Assembly: GCA_003520455.1 (NCBI GenBank)
Contig: DOUV01000851.1
Coordinates: forward strand, 1-9,532
Reading direction: 5' to 3'
DNA from: Chloroflexota bacterium
GTDB taxonomy: Bacteria; Chloroflexota; Anaerolineae; Ardenticatenales; Ardenticatenaceae
Length of the DNA: 9,532 nt
Each line of letters opens with the position of its first letter. Positions within the stretch are counted from its first letter, which is position 1. This document shows positions 1 through 7,121 of this stretch, one piece after another. The position numbers and the translations under genes were made by a program. Below the pieces are notes generated by a model. It did not search any database, had not been told where the DNA came from, and was given only the letters and a program-made list of their open reading frames with translations.

Positions 1-174
1 CAATCCCAGCAGCGGCACCGCCAGCACGCCGCCCACGGCAAAACAGCCCAGGCTCACAAGATTGTAGACTGCGAAGAAGGCCGGGCGTGAGCCTTGGGTG
101 GGAATCGTGCGATAGAGCGACGCCGGGGCCGCGACCCCGTAAATCCCGTCGGCCACCGCCACGAAGGCCCAGGC
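1..174 (-). other. MFS-transporter-like transmembrane segment fused in frame to the glycosidase
   Basis: Residues ~505-562 contain two hydrophobic stretches, about 502-522 and 537-561. The loop between them contains SLYRTIP followed by RPAFFAVYNLVSLG. This resembles the 'LYRxIP...AYFAxYNL' region between late helices of major-facilitator proteins. It is not what is expected at the end of a glycosidase, where a small beta-sandwich would follow the YRFRT...GRPLVVAW strand. I checked the frame base by base through 1-300 and it is continuous. The homology is by recognition only and the rest lies outside the window. Confidence 0.5.
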
Positions 175-1686
175 CACCACCAGCGGCCGCCCCGCCGCCG
201 TCCGAAAGCGATAACTCTCCACCCCCGCCCAGTCCCCCGGACCATAGACCGCGCCCCCCCGGAGAAACCCCACGGTGCGCGCGTAGCTCGCATAGCTCAG
301 CTTCGGCTGCCCCGCCAGATCCACCAACCCCCAGGCCTCGCTCGTGGAGGGGTCGGAGTAGGTGTACCAGATCATACTGTCCACCCCCGCCGCCGCCCCG
401 CGAGCATGGATCTGCACCACGAAGCGGGCCTGCTCCGCCTGCGACATCGGCACCCCATCAATCACCTTGGCCGGATCGCTGCGCAACCCCGCCTCACTCA
501 CGATAATCGGCTTGGGCGCCACCCCCGCATAGCTCAGGCGCTCGTTCAGCCAGTTGATCTTGCCCAGCAGCGGCGCGCCCCAGCCCGCCCAAACCCGGTC
601 GAAGGCCCGATAGTAATGAAAGTTGATGACATCAAAATAGGACCCCGCCCCGGCCGCCAATAACTCCGTCATGAAATCCGTGGCCTGAGCGCTCGGCTGA
701 CGACTGAAATTGAAAAAGGGCTGGTTGATCGCTGGGTTGATCCCGATGTCTTCGGCCGCCAGACCCCCCAACACGACCCGCACCGTGGGGTTCGCCTGGT
801 GCATCACCGGGTAAATCGCCCGCAGCATGGCCGCATACGCCCCGGCCTGGGGCCCCCAACAGCCCCCCATCTGCGCATCCCCCATGTCGTTCCAATCGGG
901 CTCGTTCCAGAATTCCCAGTCCCGCACGTTGGGCAGCGCCGGCCCATCAATCACCCCGTCGCCATTGTAGTCGCCATCCCCATCATAGCGCTCCACCAAC
1001 GCCCCCACGAATTGGACAAAGGCCGTCTCGTCCGCCAGCCGGTCGTGCGGCCCACAGCTCGTCGTCGCCGCCCAACTCGGATTATGGCTCACGATCACCA
1101 GCGGCCGCAGGGATGCCTCCGCCAGGCTCCGCAGGCTCCCATCGACCCCATCCCACTTGTACGTCGGTGGATCGCTGCGCACCGGCTCGACCTTGTCCCA
1201 GTTCACCTGCGTCCGAATCCAGTCGAACCCCAGCGCCTGAAATTGGCCATCCAGGTACTGCTTGCCCAGGTTGTTGCTCGCTACCCCATAGAAGAAGGAG
1301 ACGTCTACCGACGCATTAACAGGCGCAGCTGTCGTTGGGGTCGCTGCGGTCGCCGTGACAGTGGGAACCTGTGACGATGGACTTACCGTCGTCGCTCTCG
1401 TGACGATGCTGGTCAGCACGGGCGACACCGCCTCAGAGGCCTCCGGGGTAGCTTCCACAAGCGTGGCAGTAACCGTCGTCACCTGAGTTGCGGTGAGAGG
1501 CACGGCCGTCCGCGGAATGCCCAGGGTCGTCGCCGGATGAACCGCGGTTGCCGGTAGAGATTCAACAACGATTGGAACCACCGATCCGAGGCTGGGCGTG
1601 GCGCTAGACAGCGGGGAGGCAACCGGAGGCACAGCACGAGTACATGCACAAAGCAGCAATACTAGCCCCGGAACCACAAATTTCAT
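1..1686 (-). CDS. Secreted lipoprotein glycoside hydrolase (clan-A-like TIM barrel), with MFS-like tail; partial, open at left edge
   Basis: The frame is open for 562 codons from ATG 1686 to the window edge. Residues 1-15 are a lipoprotein signal with a lipobox-like Leu-Cys-Ala-Cys ending at Cys15. Residues 28-124 form a Thr/Val/Pro/Ala-rich linker. Residues about 130-500 resemble GH5/GH39-type (clan A) enzymes: WEFWNEPDW at 257-265 gives the likely acid/base Glu262, and IIVSEAG at 394-400 gives the likely nucleophile Glu398. The predicted role is cleaving or trimming an extracellular glycan from a membrane-anchored position; the substrate is unknown. Its place as last visible gene of a polysaccharide operon recalls PslG in the Psl operon. 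The ATG overlaps the preceding gene's TGA (ATGA, 1683-1686), with GAGG 8 bases upstream. Oddities: residues ~505-562 look like a transporter rather than a glycosidase C-terminal sandwich, and codon use shifts near residue 125. The hydrolase call is good; the exact GH family is unsure. Confidence 0.82.
   Translation of the reverse strand, partial: MKFVVPGLVLLLCACTRAVPPVASPLSSATPSLGSVVPIVVESLPATAVHPATTLGIPRTAVPLTATQVTTVTATLVEATPEASEAVSPVLTSIVTRATTVSPSSQVPTVTATAATPTTAAPVNASVDVSFFYGVASNNLGKQYLDGQFQALGFDWIRTQVNWDKVEPVRSDPPTYKWDGVDGSLRSLAEASLRPLVIVSHNPSWAATTSCGPHDRLADETAFVQFVGALVERYDGDGDYNGDGVIDGPALPNVRDWEFWNEPDWNDMGDAQMGGCWGPQAGAYAAMLRAIYPVMHQANPTVRVVLGGLAAEDIGINPAINQPFFNFSRQPSAQATDFMTELLAAGAGSYFDVINFHYYRAFDRVWAGWGAPLLGKINWLNERLSYAGVAPKPIIVSEAGLRSDPAKVIDGVPMSQAEQARFVVQIHARGAAAGVDSMIWYTYSDPSTSEAWGLVDLAGQPKLSYASYARTVGFLRGGAVYGPGDWAGVESYRFRTAAGRPLVVAWAFVAVADGIYGVAAPASLYRTIPTQGSRPAFFAVYNLVSLGCFAVGGVLAVPLLGL
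937..972 (-). other. EF-hand/dockerin-like calcium-binding loop inside the glycosidase
   Basis: Residues 239-250 read DYNGDGVIDGPA. They fit the EF-hand loop pattern Asp-x-Asn-x-Asp-Gly-x-Ile-Asp at loop positions 1-9; position 12 is Ala instead of the usual Glu/Asp. A further acidic stretch (DGDG, 235-238) lies just before it. The loop sits about 20 residues ahead of the catalytic Asn-Glu-Pro motif, so a bound calcium could stabilise the active-site side of the barrel. Calcium binding is inferred from the pattern only. Confidence 0.5.
1315..1605 (-). other. Thr/Val/Pro/Ala-rich low-complexity linker
   Basis: Residues 28-124 of the glycosidase are dominated by Thr, Val, Ala, Pro and Ser and have no recognisable fold. 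The short motif TVTAT occurs twice (residues 71-75 and 109-113). This is typical of a flexible, possibly O-glycosylated spacer between a lipid anchor and a surface enzyme. Codon choice here is mixed, like the other genes of the window, unlike the GGG/GCG-rich catalytic part that follows. Confidence 0.7.
1642..1686 (-). other. Lipoprotein signal peptide and lipobox
   Basis: Residues 1-15 of the glycosidase begin MKFVVPGLVLLLCAC. They comprise a single Lys, a hydrophobic core and a candidate lipidated Cys15 with Ala at -1 and Leu at -3. Cys at -2 is uncommon but tolerated. The long low-complexity linker that follows suits a membrane-anchored enzyme held away from the surface. Confidence 0.7.
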
Positions 1687-3257
1687 GGTACTTGCCTCAT
1701 GAGTTCGTAGGCGGTGACGAGGCGGCCGCCGAACGTGGCAGTGTAGACACGCTGGATGCTGAAACCCACTTCAGCCATCCCGACTGAGGCCGGTGACACC
1801 TCTCGCGCACTGAGCAAAAAGATAGTGCGAGTGTCCCTGGGAACCGACGCAAGCCCTACTGGAACCCGACGTAGTGGCGCACGCCGAACCCACTCCATTT
1901 CGTGCACGAGCGGCACGATCTGCCGTCCGGTGTTGCGGCGCCAGTACTCTTCAACCAAAGCCAGATCAAGATCGGTCACGAGCGTCGCGGTGCGCGGGGT
2001 GTGCCGATCTAACCATTGCAGGGTGGCGACGCGCCACGGCAGGCTGACCCGCTCGCGACCACCAAGAAGATATGCATTGCGCACAGCCAGTACCGATTGA
2101 CCGACCAGGCTAAGTACGACAATTACCAGCAGCAAGCGGGCGACCCAAGAACGCTGGCGCTGCGACCATGCCCGGCCGACGGCAGCTCCCGCCGCCAGCA
2201 CGACCAGGGGCACCAGCGGTGCCATAAGCCGGGTCTCCTGCCAGTAGTAGAGCCCGAAGAAGCCCAGGAAGGTTAGGAACCCCAACAGAGCCATCGCAGC
2301 AACCCGGCGGTTGCCCATCGGCGAGCGGCGAGCGAGCATCGAGAGGCCCGCCAGGGCCAAAACCGGAACCGTCGGCACGTAGAGACGATCCACGCCTGGT
2401 GCGAGCCCAAGAAGAACGCGTGAATAGTAAGAAAGGTTGCCCGCAGCACCGGGACCGAAGGCGCCTGCCATGAGGTAGGCGGGGTTGAAGGTGGCCGCAA
2501 GCGTCCCGTAGGACTCAAGATCCCAATAGCGGTAGCCAGTCATGAGGGGCGAGCCGAAGAATAACGTCTGATAGGCAAGCAGCGGCAGGAGCCCAACGCT
2601 AACCCCAAGCGCAAAGAGCATCATATGTGTAGCCGTCTGGGACCGCGCCGCGGTAGAAGCAGTCGCGGGCAACTTCAAGAGTGGAAGGAGAGGTGCAGCC
2701 CACAGCAGATTGGGCAGGCGTAACAGGCTGCTCAGGCCGACGAGCAGCCCGGCAGCAATCGCTGCCCAGAAGCTAACCGCTGCTGTTGGGAGCGTGAGGA
2801 GGGCCGCCGCCGCCCACATCACGAGCAAACTGGGCATCTCAGTACCGATCCGAGTTGCCAGCCACTCGACCGTCGGCGAGAAGGCGAGAAGCCCACCCGC
2901 TACCAGTGCACCGACGGAACCAACCAGGCGCCGCGCCGTCAGCAGGAAGAGCATCAGCATACCAAGTGCTACCACCCAGTTGAGTGTTGCGGCCAATGCC
3001 GGTTGTGGCCCAACCACGGCGAAGAAGGGGACGAGCAGTGCGGCATAACCCGGCGGGTAGCGAGAGGGGAACCACTTGTCGTTAAGGATGATGCCGTAGC
3101 GGCCGGTTCTAAGCCATGTCAGCGCACCCAGGGTATACTCCGCTGTGTCCGGCGTTGGTTGCAGGTCAGCGCTGAGGGCGGGCGGATCCCATGAGAGAAA
3201 AGCAAAGAGGAGAAGGATAGACAAGGCACAATAGCGCCAAGCGCGCATAACAGGCAT
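1683..3257 (-). CDS. Polytopic GT-C membrane glycosyltransferase, GT39/PMT-like
   Basis: A 524-residue multi-spanning membrane protein with roughly ten or more hydrophobic helices. After the first helix comes an outer loop with PDTAEY (Asp37, the position of the catalytic acid in GT-C enzymes) and then YPPGYAALL (67-75), a combination typical of bacterial GT39/ArnT-like transferases. These use polyprenyl-phosphate sugars on the outer face of the membrane. The last ~110 residues are mostly hydrophilic, probably an extracytoplasmic domain. The frame is open upstream to 3656, but that would overlap the previous gene by 400 bases. ATG 3257 is preferred because it forms a TAATG junction with the previous stop (one shared base). 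A second ATG at 3248 is possible. The 3' end overlaps the glycosidase start (ATGA). The sugar and acceptor cannot be read from sequence. Confidence 0.8.
   Translation of the reverse strand: MPVMRAWRYCALSILLLFAFLSWDPPALSADLQPTPDTAEYTLGALTWLRTGRYGIILNDKWFPSRYPPGYAALLVPFFAVVGPQPALAATLNWVVALGMLMLFLLTARRLVGSVGALVAGGLLAFSPTVEWLATRIGTEMPSLLVMWAAAALLTLPTAAVSFWAAIAAGLLVGLSSLLRLPNLLWAAPLLPLLKLPATASTAARSQTATHMMLFALGVSVGLLPLLAYQTLFFGSPLMTGYRYWDLESYGTLAATFNPAYLMAGAFGPGAAGNLSYYSRVLLGLAPGVDRLYVPTVPVLALAGLSMLARRSPMGNRRVAAMALLGFLTFLGFFGLYYWQETRLMAPLVPLVVLAAGAAVGRAWSQRQRSWVARLLLVIVVLSLVGQSVLAVRNAYLLGGRERVSLPWRVATLQWLDRHTPRTATLVTDLDLALVEEYWRRNTGRQIVPLVHEMEWVRRAPLRRVPVGLASVPRDTRTIFLLSAREVSPASVGMAEVGFSIQRVYTATFGGRLVTAYELMRQVP
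1695..1698 (-). promoter_or_regulatory. Ribosome binding site for the glycosidase gene
   Basis: On the minus strand GAGG lies 8 bases before ATG 1686, inside the 3' end of the preceding gene. Together with the ATGA stop/start overlap it supports this start and coupled translation. Confidence 0.4.
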
Positions 3258-4690
3258 TAGAACTTCTGCCAGGCGGGAACGAGTCGAAAGAAAATCGCGT
3301 AGAGGTTCAGCACCACGAGGCTCGCAAGCCAGAGGCTGAGAATCCGCGAGCGCACCCGTACCGGTACCCAGACGGTGAGCCCCCAGACCAGGTAGATCGC
3401 AAGCAACGGTAAGATTGGAAAGAGTAAGCGCATCTGGAAACTTGTACGTGCGCCGGTTGACCAATCTTGTGCGAGTCGCTGGATCATCATCGCCACAGCC
3501 ACGACCAACGCAACCAGCCCGCTGGCCAGCGCTTGCCATTGGGAAGGTTCGAGCGAAAGTGATCCGCGGATAGCTCGCACGCCCTGCACGAATACACCTC
3601 CGAGGCCTAACCCCGTCAGCACTCCAAGTATCAGGCGAACTGGCGTCGCCAGCCACACATTGAGCCAGCCGAAGCGCCCCCAGAAGGATTCAACGACCAG
3701 GCGCAGATAGTGGCCCCAAAAGGGCAACTCCTCAACCGTAAACCAGGCAGCGGGCATGAATTGATAGCGAAACTGAGGAAGTGGATCGAACACGTGGCGG
3801 AAATAGATGTAGATCAATGTGGTTCTCGTCCGTTCGAGACCCGGCGCCTGTAGTATCAGGCGTCGCCACAGCGGTGGCCCTAACAAAACACCCGCCAATA
3901 CCAGGACGAGTCCCCCCACGAGCCCACGCACCGCCCAGCGACGTACGTTTCCCACGAGTACAGCAGTGAAAAGCGCTCCACCGAGCAGCCCGACCAGAAC
4001 GATGCTCGTCCGTTTTGTAAGCAGCGCCAATCCGACGAGTGCAACAGCTGTGGGCAGATGCCACCATCGATAACCCTGCCGCCAAGCGTCTACCAGCACA
4101 GCGAAGAGCAGCGCGCCCCAGAAGATCGTCAGGTGGTCATTGTTGACAGTTACGCTCAGCCAGAGCCGTTGCGGGAGAAGCACCACCAGGGCTGCCGCCC
4201 CAACCCCAACCAAACGATCCTCCGGCCACAGGCGGACGAGGGCCACCATCGCGACCCAGGCGGTTGCCAGACCTATGAGCATAGATACCACTCGCAAGAC
4301 CCGCAATTGACCCTCGATTGATGCGTCTGCAACAGGCGCCAGGGCGGCCGCATAGACAAGATAGGCGAGCGGTGGTTGGTGCAACTCATGGGCCAGCCCA
4401 GCACCCCAAATGTCGGCAAAGCGGTCAGGTAACGGTGCGCCAGCCAACTCAGGGCGGACCATGCCGAGCCGCTGGAACTGATGACGCCGCATCGAGGCAA
4501 TGATCGCCCGCTCGAGCGCCTGATCAGCATCGGACCAGCCCACCAACTTGCGCTTGTCGAAGAGGAGGCGAGCGTACTCATAATGACGCGGCTCGTCCGG
4601 TCCCATCCAGGGTGGTGTCACCCAGAGGTAGAGGAGACTCAACAGTGCACTGGTCGCGAAAAGGAAGGCAAGAACTGGCCGCGTGCTCAT
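3257..4690 (-). CDS. DUF2142-like GT-C membrane protein, probable glycosyltransferase
   Basis: A 477-residue protein that begins with one helix and then the motif GPDEPRHYEYA (30-40). A long first outer loop contains HELHQPPLAY (101-110). The many later helices include VNNDHL (182-187) and FWGRFGWLNVW (336-346). The PDEP/QPPL/NND/FWG.FGW set is the signature I associate with DUF2142 and related GT-C proteins, which act on the outer membrane face with lipid-linked sugar donors. Asp32/Glu33 would be the catalytic acidic pair. The start ATG overlaps the upstream TGA by four bases (ATGA at 4687-4690), with AGGT just upstream. Adjacent to a second GT-C gene, it suggests two successive outer-face sugar additions. 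Family-level call only; some DUF2142 proteins have no demonstrated activity. Confidence 0.75.
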   Translation of the reverse strand: MSTRPVLAFLFATSALLSLLYLWVTPPWMGPDEPRHYEYARLLFDKRKLVGWSDADQALERAIIASMRRHQFQRLGMVRPELAGAPLPDRFADIWGAGLAHELHQPPLAYLVYAAALAPVADASIEGQLRVLRVVSMLIGLATAWVAMVALVRLWPEDRLVGVGAAALVVLLPQRLWLSVTVNNDHLTIFWGALLFAVLVDAWRQGYRWWHLPTAVALVGLALLTKRTSIVLVGLLGGALFTAVLVGNVRRWAVRGLVGGLVLVLAGVLLGPPLWRRLILQAPGLERTRTTLIYIYFRHVFDPLPQFRYQFMPAAWFTVEELPFWGHYLRLVVESFWGRFGWLNVWLATPVRLILGVLTGLGLGGVFVQGVRAIRGSLSLEPSQWQALASGLVALVVAVAMMIQRLAQDWSTGARTSFQMRLLFPILPLLAIYLVWGLTVWVPVRVRSRILSLWLASLVVLNLYAIFFRLVPAWQKF

Positions 4691-5940
4691 CGGACCTGAC
4701 CGTTACGTAAAGCTTGGGCATTGCGTCGAGCGAGGCGCAGGTAGAGTTGCTCGGTTTGGCCAATCGAGTCGCGCAGGCTGAACCGCGCCTCGACGACGCG
4801 ACGCCCTGCCGCGCCCATCGCAGCGCCAAGAGCGGGATCAGCCAGAATCTGGCGAATTGCAGCGGCCAGAGCCGAGGGATTCTGCGGCGGCACGATCAAC
4901 CCAGTCTGATTGTGAATCACGACATCGCGCAGTCCGACAACATCCGTGGCAACGACTGGTTTGAGCAGCGCCATCGCTTCGAGCGGTGCATAGCCCAACG
5001 CTTCAAAGATGGAAGAGACCACAAAGATATCAAAGGTGGCGATTACCTCGAGAACGTCGCTGCGGTATCCGGTAAACATGACGTGGTCACGAATACCCAA
5101 CTCATCAACCAATGCCTCGGCCGCTCCCCGCAACTCGCCATCGCCGCACCAGACGAAACGCACCCGCGGGTCACCAGCTATCACCTCAGCCATCGCATGG
5201 AGTAATGTCAAAGGATCTTTTTGGGGATTCAGGCGCGAGGCAGTGCCGACAACGGGGACGCCCGGGGCAAGCCCAAGTTCGGCGCGTTTGGCGATAGTAT
5301 CGATCGTAAGATTGAAGTCGTCTAGAGCAATCCCATTTTCGATCAACACAACGGCTTCGGGCGGTGCAATGTGGTTCTCGATCACCACCGAGAACTCGCT
5401 GGGCGAGACCGCGATCGTGCAATCAGTCAACAACCCAACGGCCCATTCGAGCGAGCGAAAGAACTTACGCTGCCAGCCGCGCTTGCCAAGAAAGAAAAAC
5501 CCATGAGGTGTGTAGATCACCGTCGGTACGCCGGCCAAACGGGCGGCAAGGCGGCCCAAAATCCCCGCTTTGGAGCTGTGTGCGTGCACGATGTCAAAGT
5601 GGTGGGAGCACATGAGGCGGTACAATGTTACCAATGATCGTAGATCGTCGAGCGGTCGAATCGCGCGCCGCATCTCGACGATCTCATAGTTGGTAGCTGT
5701 CGCCCGCAGCTCGTTGAGAATGGATTCTTGTCCGAACGAAGGATGCCGCTCGGAAGGGCAGGCAACGACTGTATCGAATTGGCCCCGATCCAGTCCACAC
5801 AGCAAAGCGATGAGATGTTTCTTTGTCCCACCCCCTGTGGCTTCAAGGATCTGAAGAACTTTGATTCGGTCCTCGCGTTCCAAGGAAAACTCGGTCGTCG
5901 TATCGAAGATGTCGGCAGGTAGCCGGCCGATGCGGGTCAC
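4687..5940 (-). CDS. GT4-family glycosyltransferase (GT-B fold)
   Basis: A 417-residue cytoplasmic or peripheral glycosyltransferase. The N-terminal acceptor domain has IKVLQILEATGGGTKKHL (26-43), with the GGG loop, then DIVHAHSSKAGILGRLAA (116-133) and YTPHGFFF (143-150). The C-terminal donor domain has GTASRLNPQKDP (232-243), WCGDGELR (264-271) and the EX7E motif Glu313/Glu321 in FEALGYAPLEAM, typical of retaining GT4 enzymes using nucleotide sugars. Closest in style to EpsD/CapM-like exopolysaccharide transferases. The frame is open up to 6210, but GTG 5940 is chosen because it shares GTGA with the stop of the preceding gene, matching the other junctions; the first ~25 residues before the fold begins are weakly constrained. 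A later TTG at residue 20 is an alternative. It likely adds a sugar to the lipid-linked repeat unit; the sugar is unknown. Confidence 0.88.
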   Translation of the reverse strand: MTRIGRLPADIFDTTTEFSLEREDRIKVLQILEATGGGTKKHLIALLCGLDRGQFDTVVACPSERHPSFGQESILNELRATATNYEIVEMRRAIRPLDDLRSLVTLYRLMCSHHFDIVHAHSSKAGILGRLAARLAGVPTVIYTPHGFFFLGKRGWQRKFFRSLEWAVGLLTDCTIAVSPSEFSVVIENHIAPPEAVVLIENGIALDDFNLTIDTIAKRAELGLAPGVPVVGTASRLNPQKDPLTLLHAMAEVIAGDPRVRFVWCGDGELRGAAEALVDELGIRDHVMFTGYRSDVLEVIATFDIFVVSSIFEALGYAPLEAMALLKPVVATDVVGLRDVVIHNQTGLIVPPQNPSALAAAIRQILADPALGAAMGAAGRRVVEARFSLRDSIGQTEQLYLRLARRNAQALRNGQVR

Positions 5941-7121
5941 GCGCGGATGGGGGATGGAGAGATCGACAGTGGCGAGAGTAGGAGGGGATCGACAAACTCC
6001 CGAATCTCCTCGAACCGACGATCCCAACTGTGCTGTGCTGCCACAGCCCGTCGCGCAGCAACAAGTGACGGCGCCGTCGCCGCAGGCGAGAGTGCTAGCT
6101 CGATCGCCCGCTCCCATTCGCTGATTCCCTCGGCCAGCAACACGACCGGAGCCAGGGACTGTAGGTCCGGCAACGGCACAGCGACGGTGGGTCGCCCGCT
6201 CGCCAGACACTCATGAATCTTCGTTGGGTAAATAAAGCGCGCATAGGCGTCCAGCCGATAGGGGATCAACAGCACGTCGCTCGCTGCCAGGTATGCTGGT
6301 AGCGTCTCGTGGGCCTTGGGACCAAGCCAGGTAACATTCGTTCGGTCCAGAACCCGGTCGAGCGCCACCTTGCGCGGGCCGATCAGAACAATGTGCCAGT
6401 CAGGGCGGGATTCCGCTAATCCGGCTAATAGTTCCTCATCGAGCCGCTCGTCCAAACCTCCGAAGAAGAGTAACCGTGGGTGAGGTAGAACAGCCAACTC
6501 AGTTGGTTCCGCCTCTGGATGACCCTGAAATCGCTCGATGTTGGCTCCATGGCTGATGAGCCGGATGCGCCGGCTCAATGGGCGCTTGGCCTCGAGCAAC
6601 GCTTGGGAGCTCACGATGACCGCATCTGCTGATGCCAGCAGCGCTTGCTCAGTTCGGCGATAGGAGCGAGCAACCCCCTTGTGATTGAGCGCGATCTCAT
6701 CTGTACAGTCGAAGACAACGGGACTATCAGGCAGGAGCGCATGGATGTCGAGCACAGCCTCAGTTGCGTAATAGGTCCAGAGCAGTGGGGCCGGGCCAGT
6801 CCATTGCTGGGCTCGAATCACCAGACCACGCAGGAATAGACGGTTGATCCACCGCGCCCAGGCTCGCGCATGGAGCGGGAGTGTAAGCGGAGCAACGATC
6901 TGGAGCGTTGGCGGCGCCTGGCGGCCGCGCGGCACTGAGCGGGTCGCACGACGTAAGCGTCCAACAATCCGAGGCCAATCGTGAGAGGTGGGTTCGCGAA
7001 TGCCTAAAGGCTCGACAAAGACGATGTATCGGCCCTCGGCTGCAAAACGGCTCATCAGTTCGTGCTGCCGGTTCCAGATATAGTCCCATTCAAGAGTTGA
7101 GAGGCAAATGATTCCCCTCAT
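5937..7121 (-). CDS. GT-B glycosyltransferase (family 1/4, TuaH-like)
   Basis: A 394-residue protein of normal GT-B length. It begins GIICLSTLEWDYIWNRQHELMSR (3-25), the opening seen in TuaH-like transferases that start with a WxxxxxRxH/Q segment. VVFDCTDEIA (135-144) follows mid-protein. The donor domain has LLFFGGLDERLDEELLAGL (217-235), VLIGPR (245-250), WLGPKAHETLPAYLAASDVLLIPY (265-288) and PTKIHECLASGRPTVA (299-314), whose Lys301/Glu304 region corresponds to the nucleotide-sugar site. Role: transfer of a sugar from a nucleotide donor during repeat-unit assembly at the cytoplasmic face. ATG 7121 overlaps the upstream TGA (ATGA) and the stop overlaps the next gene's GTG start (GTGA). The C-terminus is a short Ser/Pro-rich tail. 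The specific sugar is unknown. Confidence 0.85.
   Translation of the reverse strand: MRGIICLSTLEWDYIWNRQHELMSRFAAEGRYIVFVEPLGIREPTSHDWPRIVGRLRRATRSVPRGRQAPPTLQIVAPLTLPLHARAWARWINRLFLRGLVIRAQQWTGPAPLLWTYYATEAVLDIHALLPDSPVVFDCTDEIALNHKGVARSYRRTEQALLASADAVIVSSQALLEAKRPLSRRIRLISHGANIERFQGHPEAEPTELAVLPHPRLLFFGGLDERLDEELLAGLAESRPDWHIVLIGPRKVALDRVLDRTNVTWLGPKAHETLPAYLAASDVLLIPYRLDAYARFIYPTKIHECLASGRPTVAVPLPDLQSLAPVVLLAEGISEWERAIELALSPAATAPSLVAARRAVAAQHSWDRRFEEIREFVDPLLLSPLSISPSPIRA

Noticed and set aside
245..251. Run of seven C (seven G on the coding strand) in the glycosidase gene as a possible phase-variation tract
   Set aside because: The tract encodes conserved-looking Arg-Gly-Gly in the intact frame, is short for slip-strand switching, and fits the general GGG codon preference of this region.
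94..663. Long plus-strand open frames (189 aa, and 139 aa at 87-506) opposite the glycosidase
   Set aside because: They are antisense shadows of a GC-rich gene. The peptides are Pro/Arg/His-rich without domains, whereas the minus strand gives a continuous glycosidase with catalytic motifs.
799..1374. 191-residue plus-strand frame
   Set aside because: Antisense to the catalytic barrel; low-complexity Arg/Pro/His composition and no recognisable fold.
3258..3656. N-terminal extension of the GT39-like gene up to 3656
   Set aside because: It would overlap the DUF2142-like gene by 400 bases and the extension is Arg/Gly/Ala-rich non-membrane sequence. ATG 3257 gives a normal first helix and a TAATG junction.
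5941..6210. N-terminal extension of the GT4 gene up to 6210
   Set aside because: It lies wholly inside the upstream transferase in another frame and has Gly/Cys/Arg-rich non-domain composition; GTG 5940 gives a GTGA junction and a standard GT4 N-terminus.
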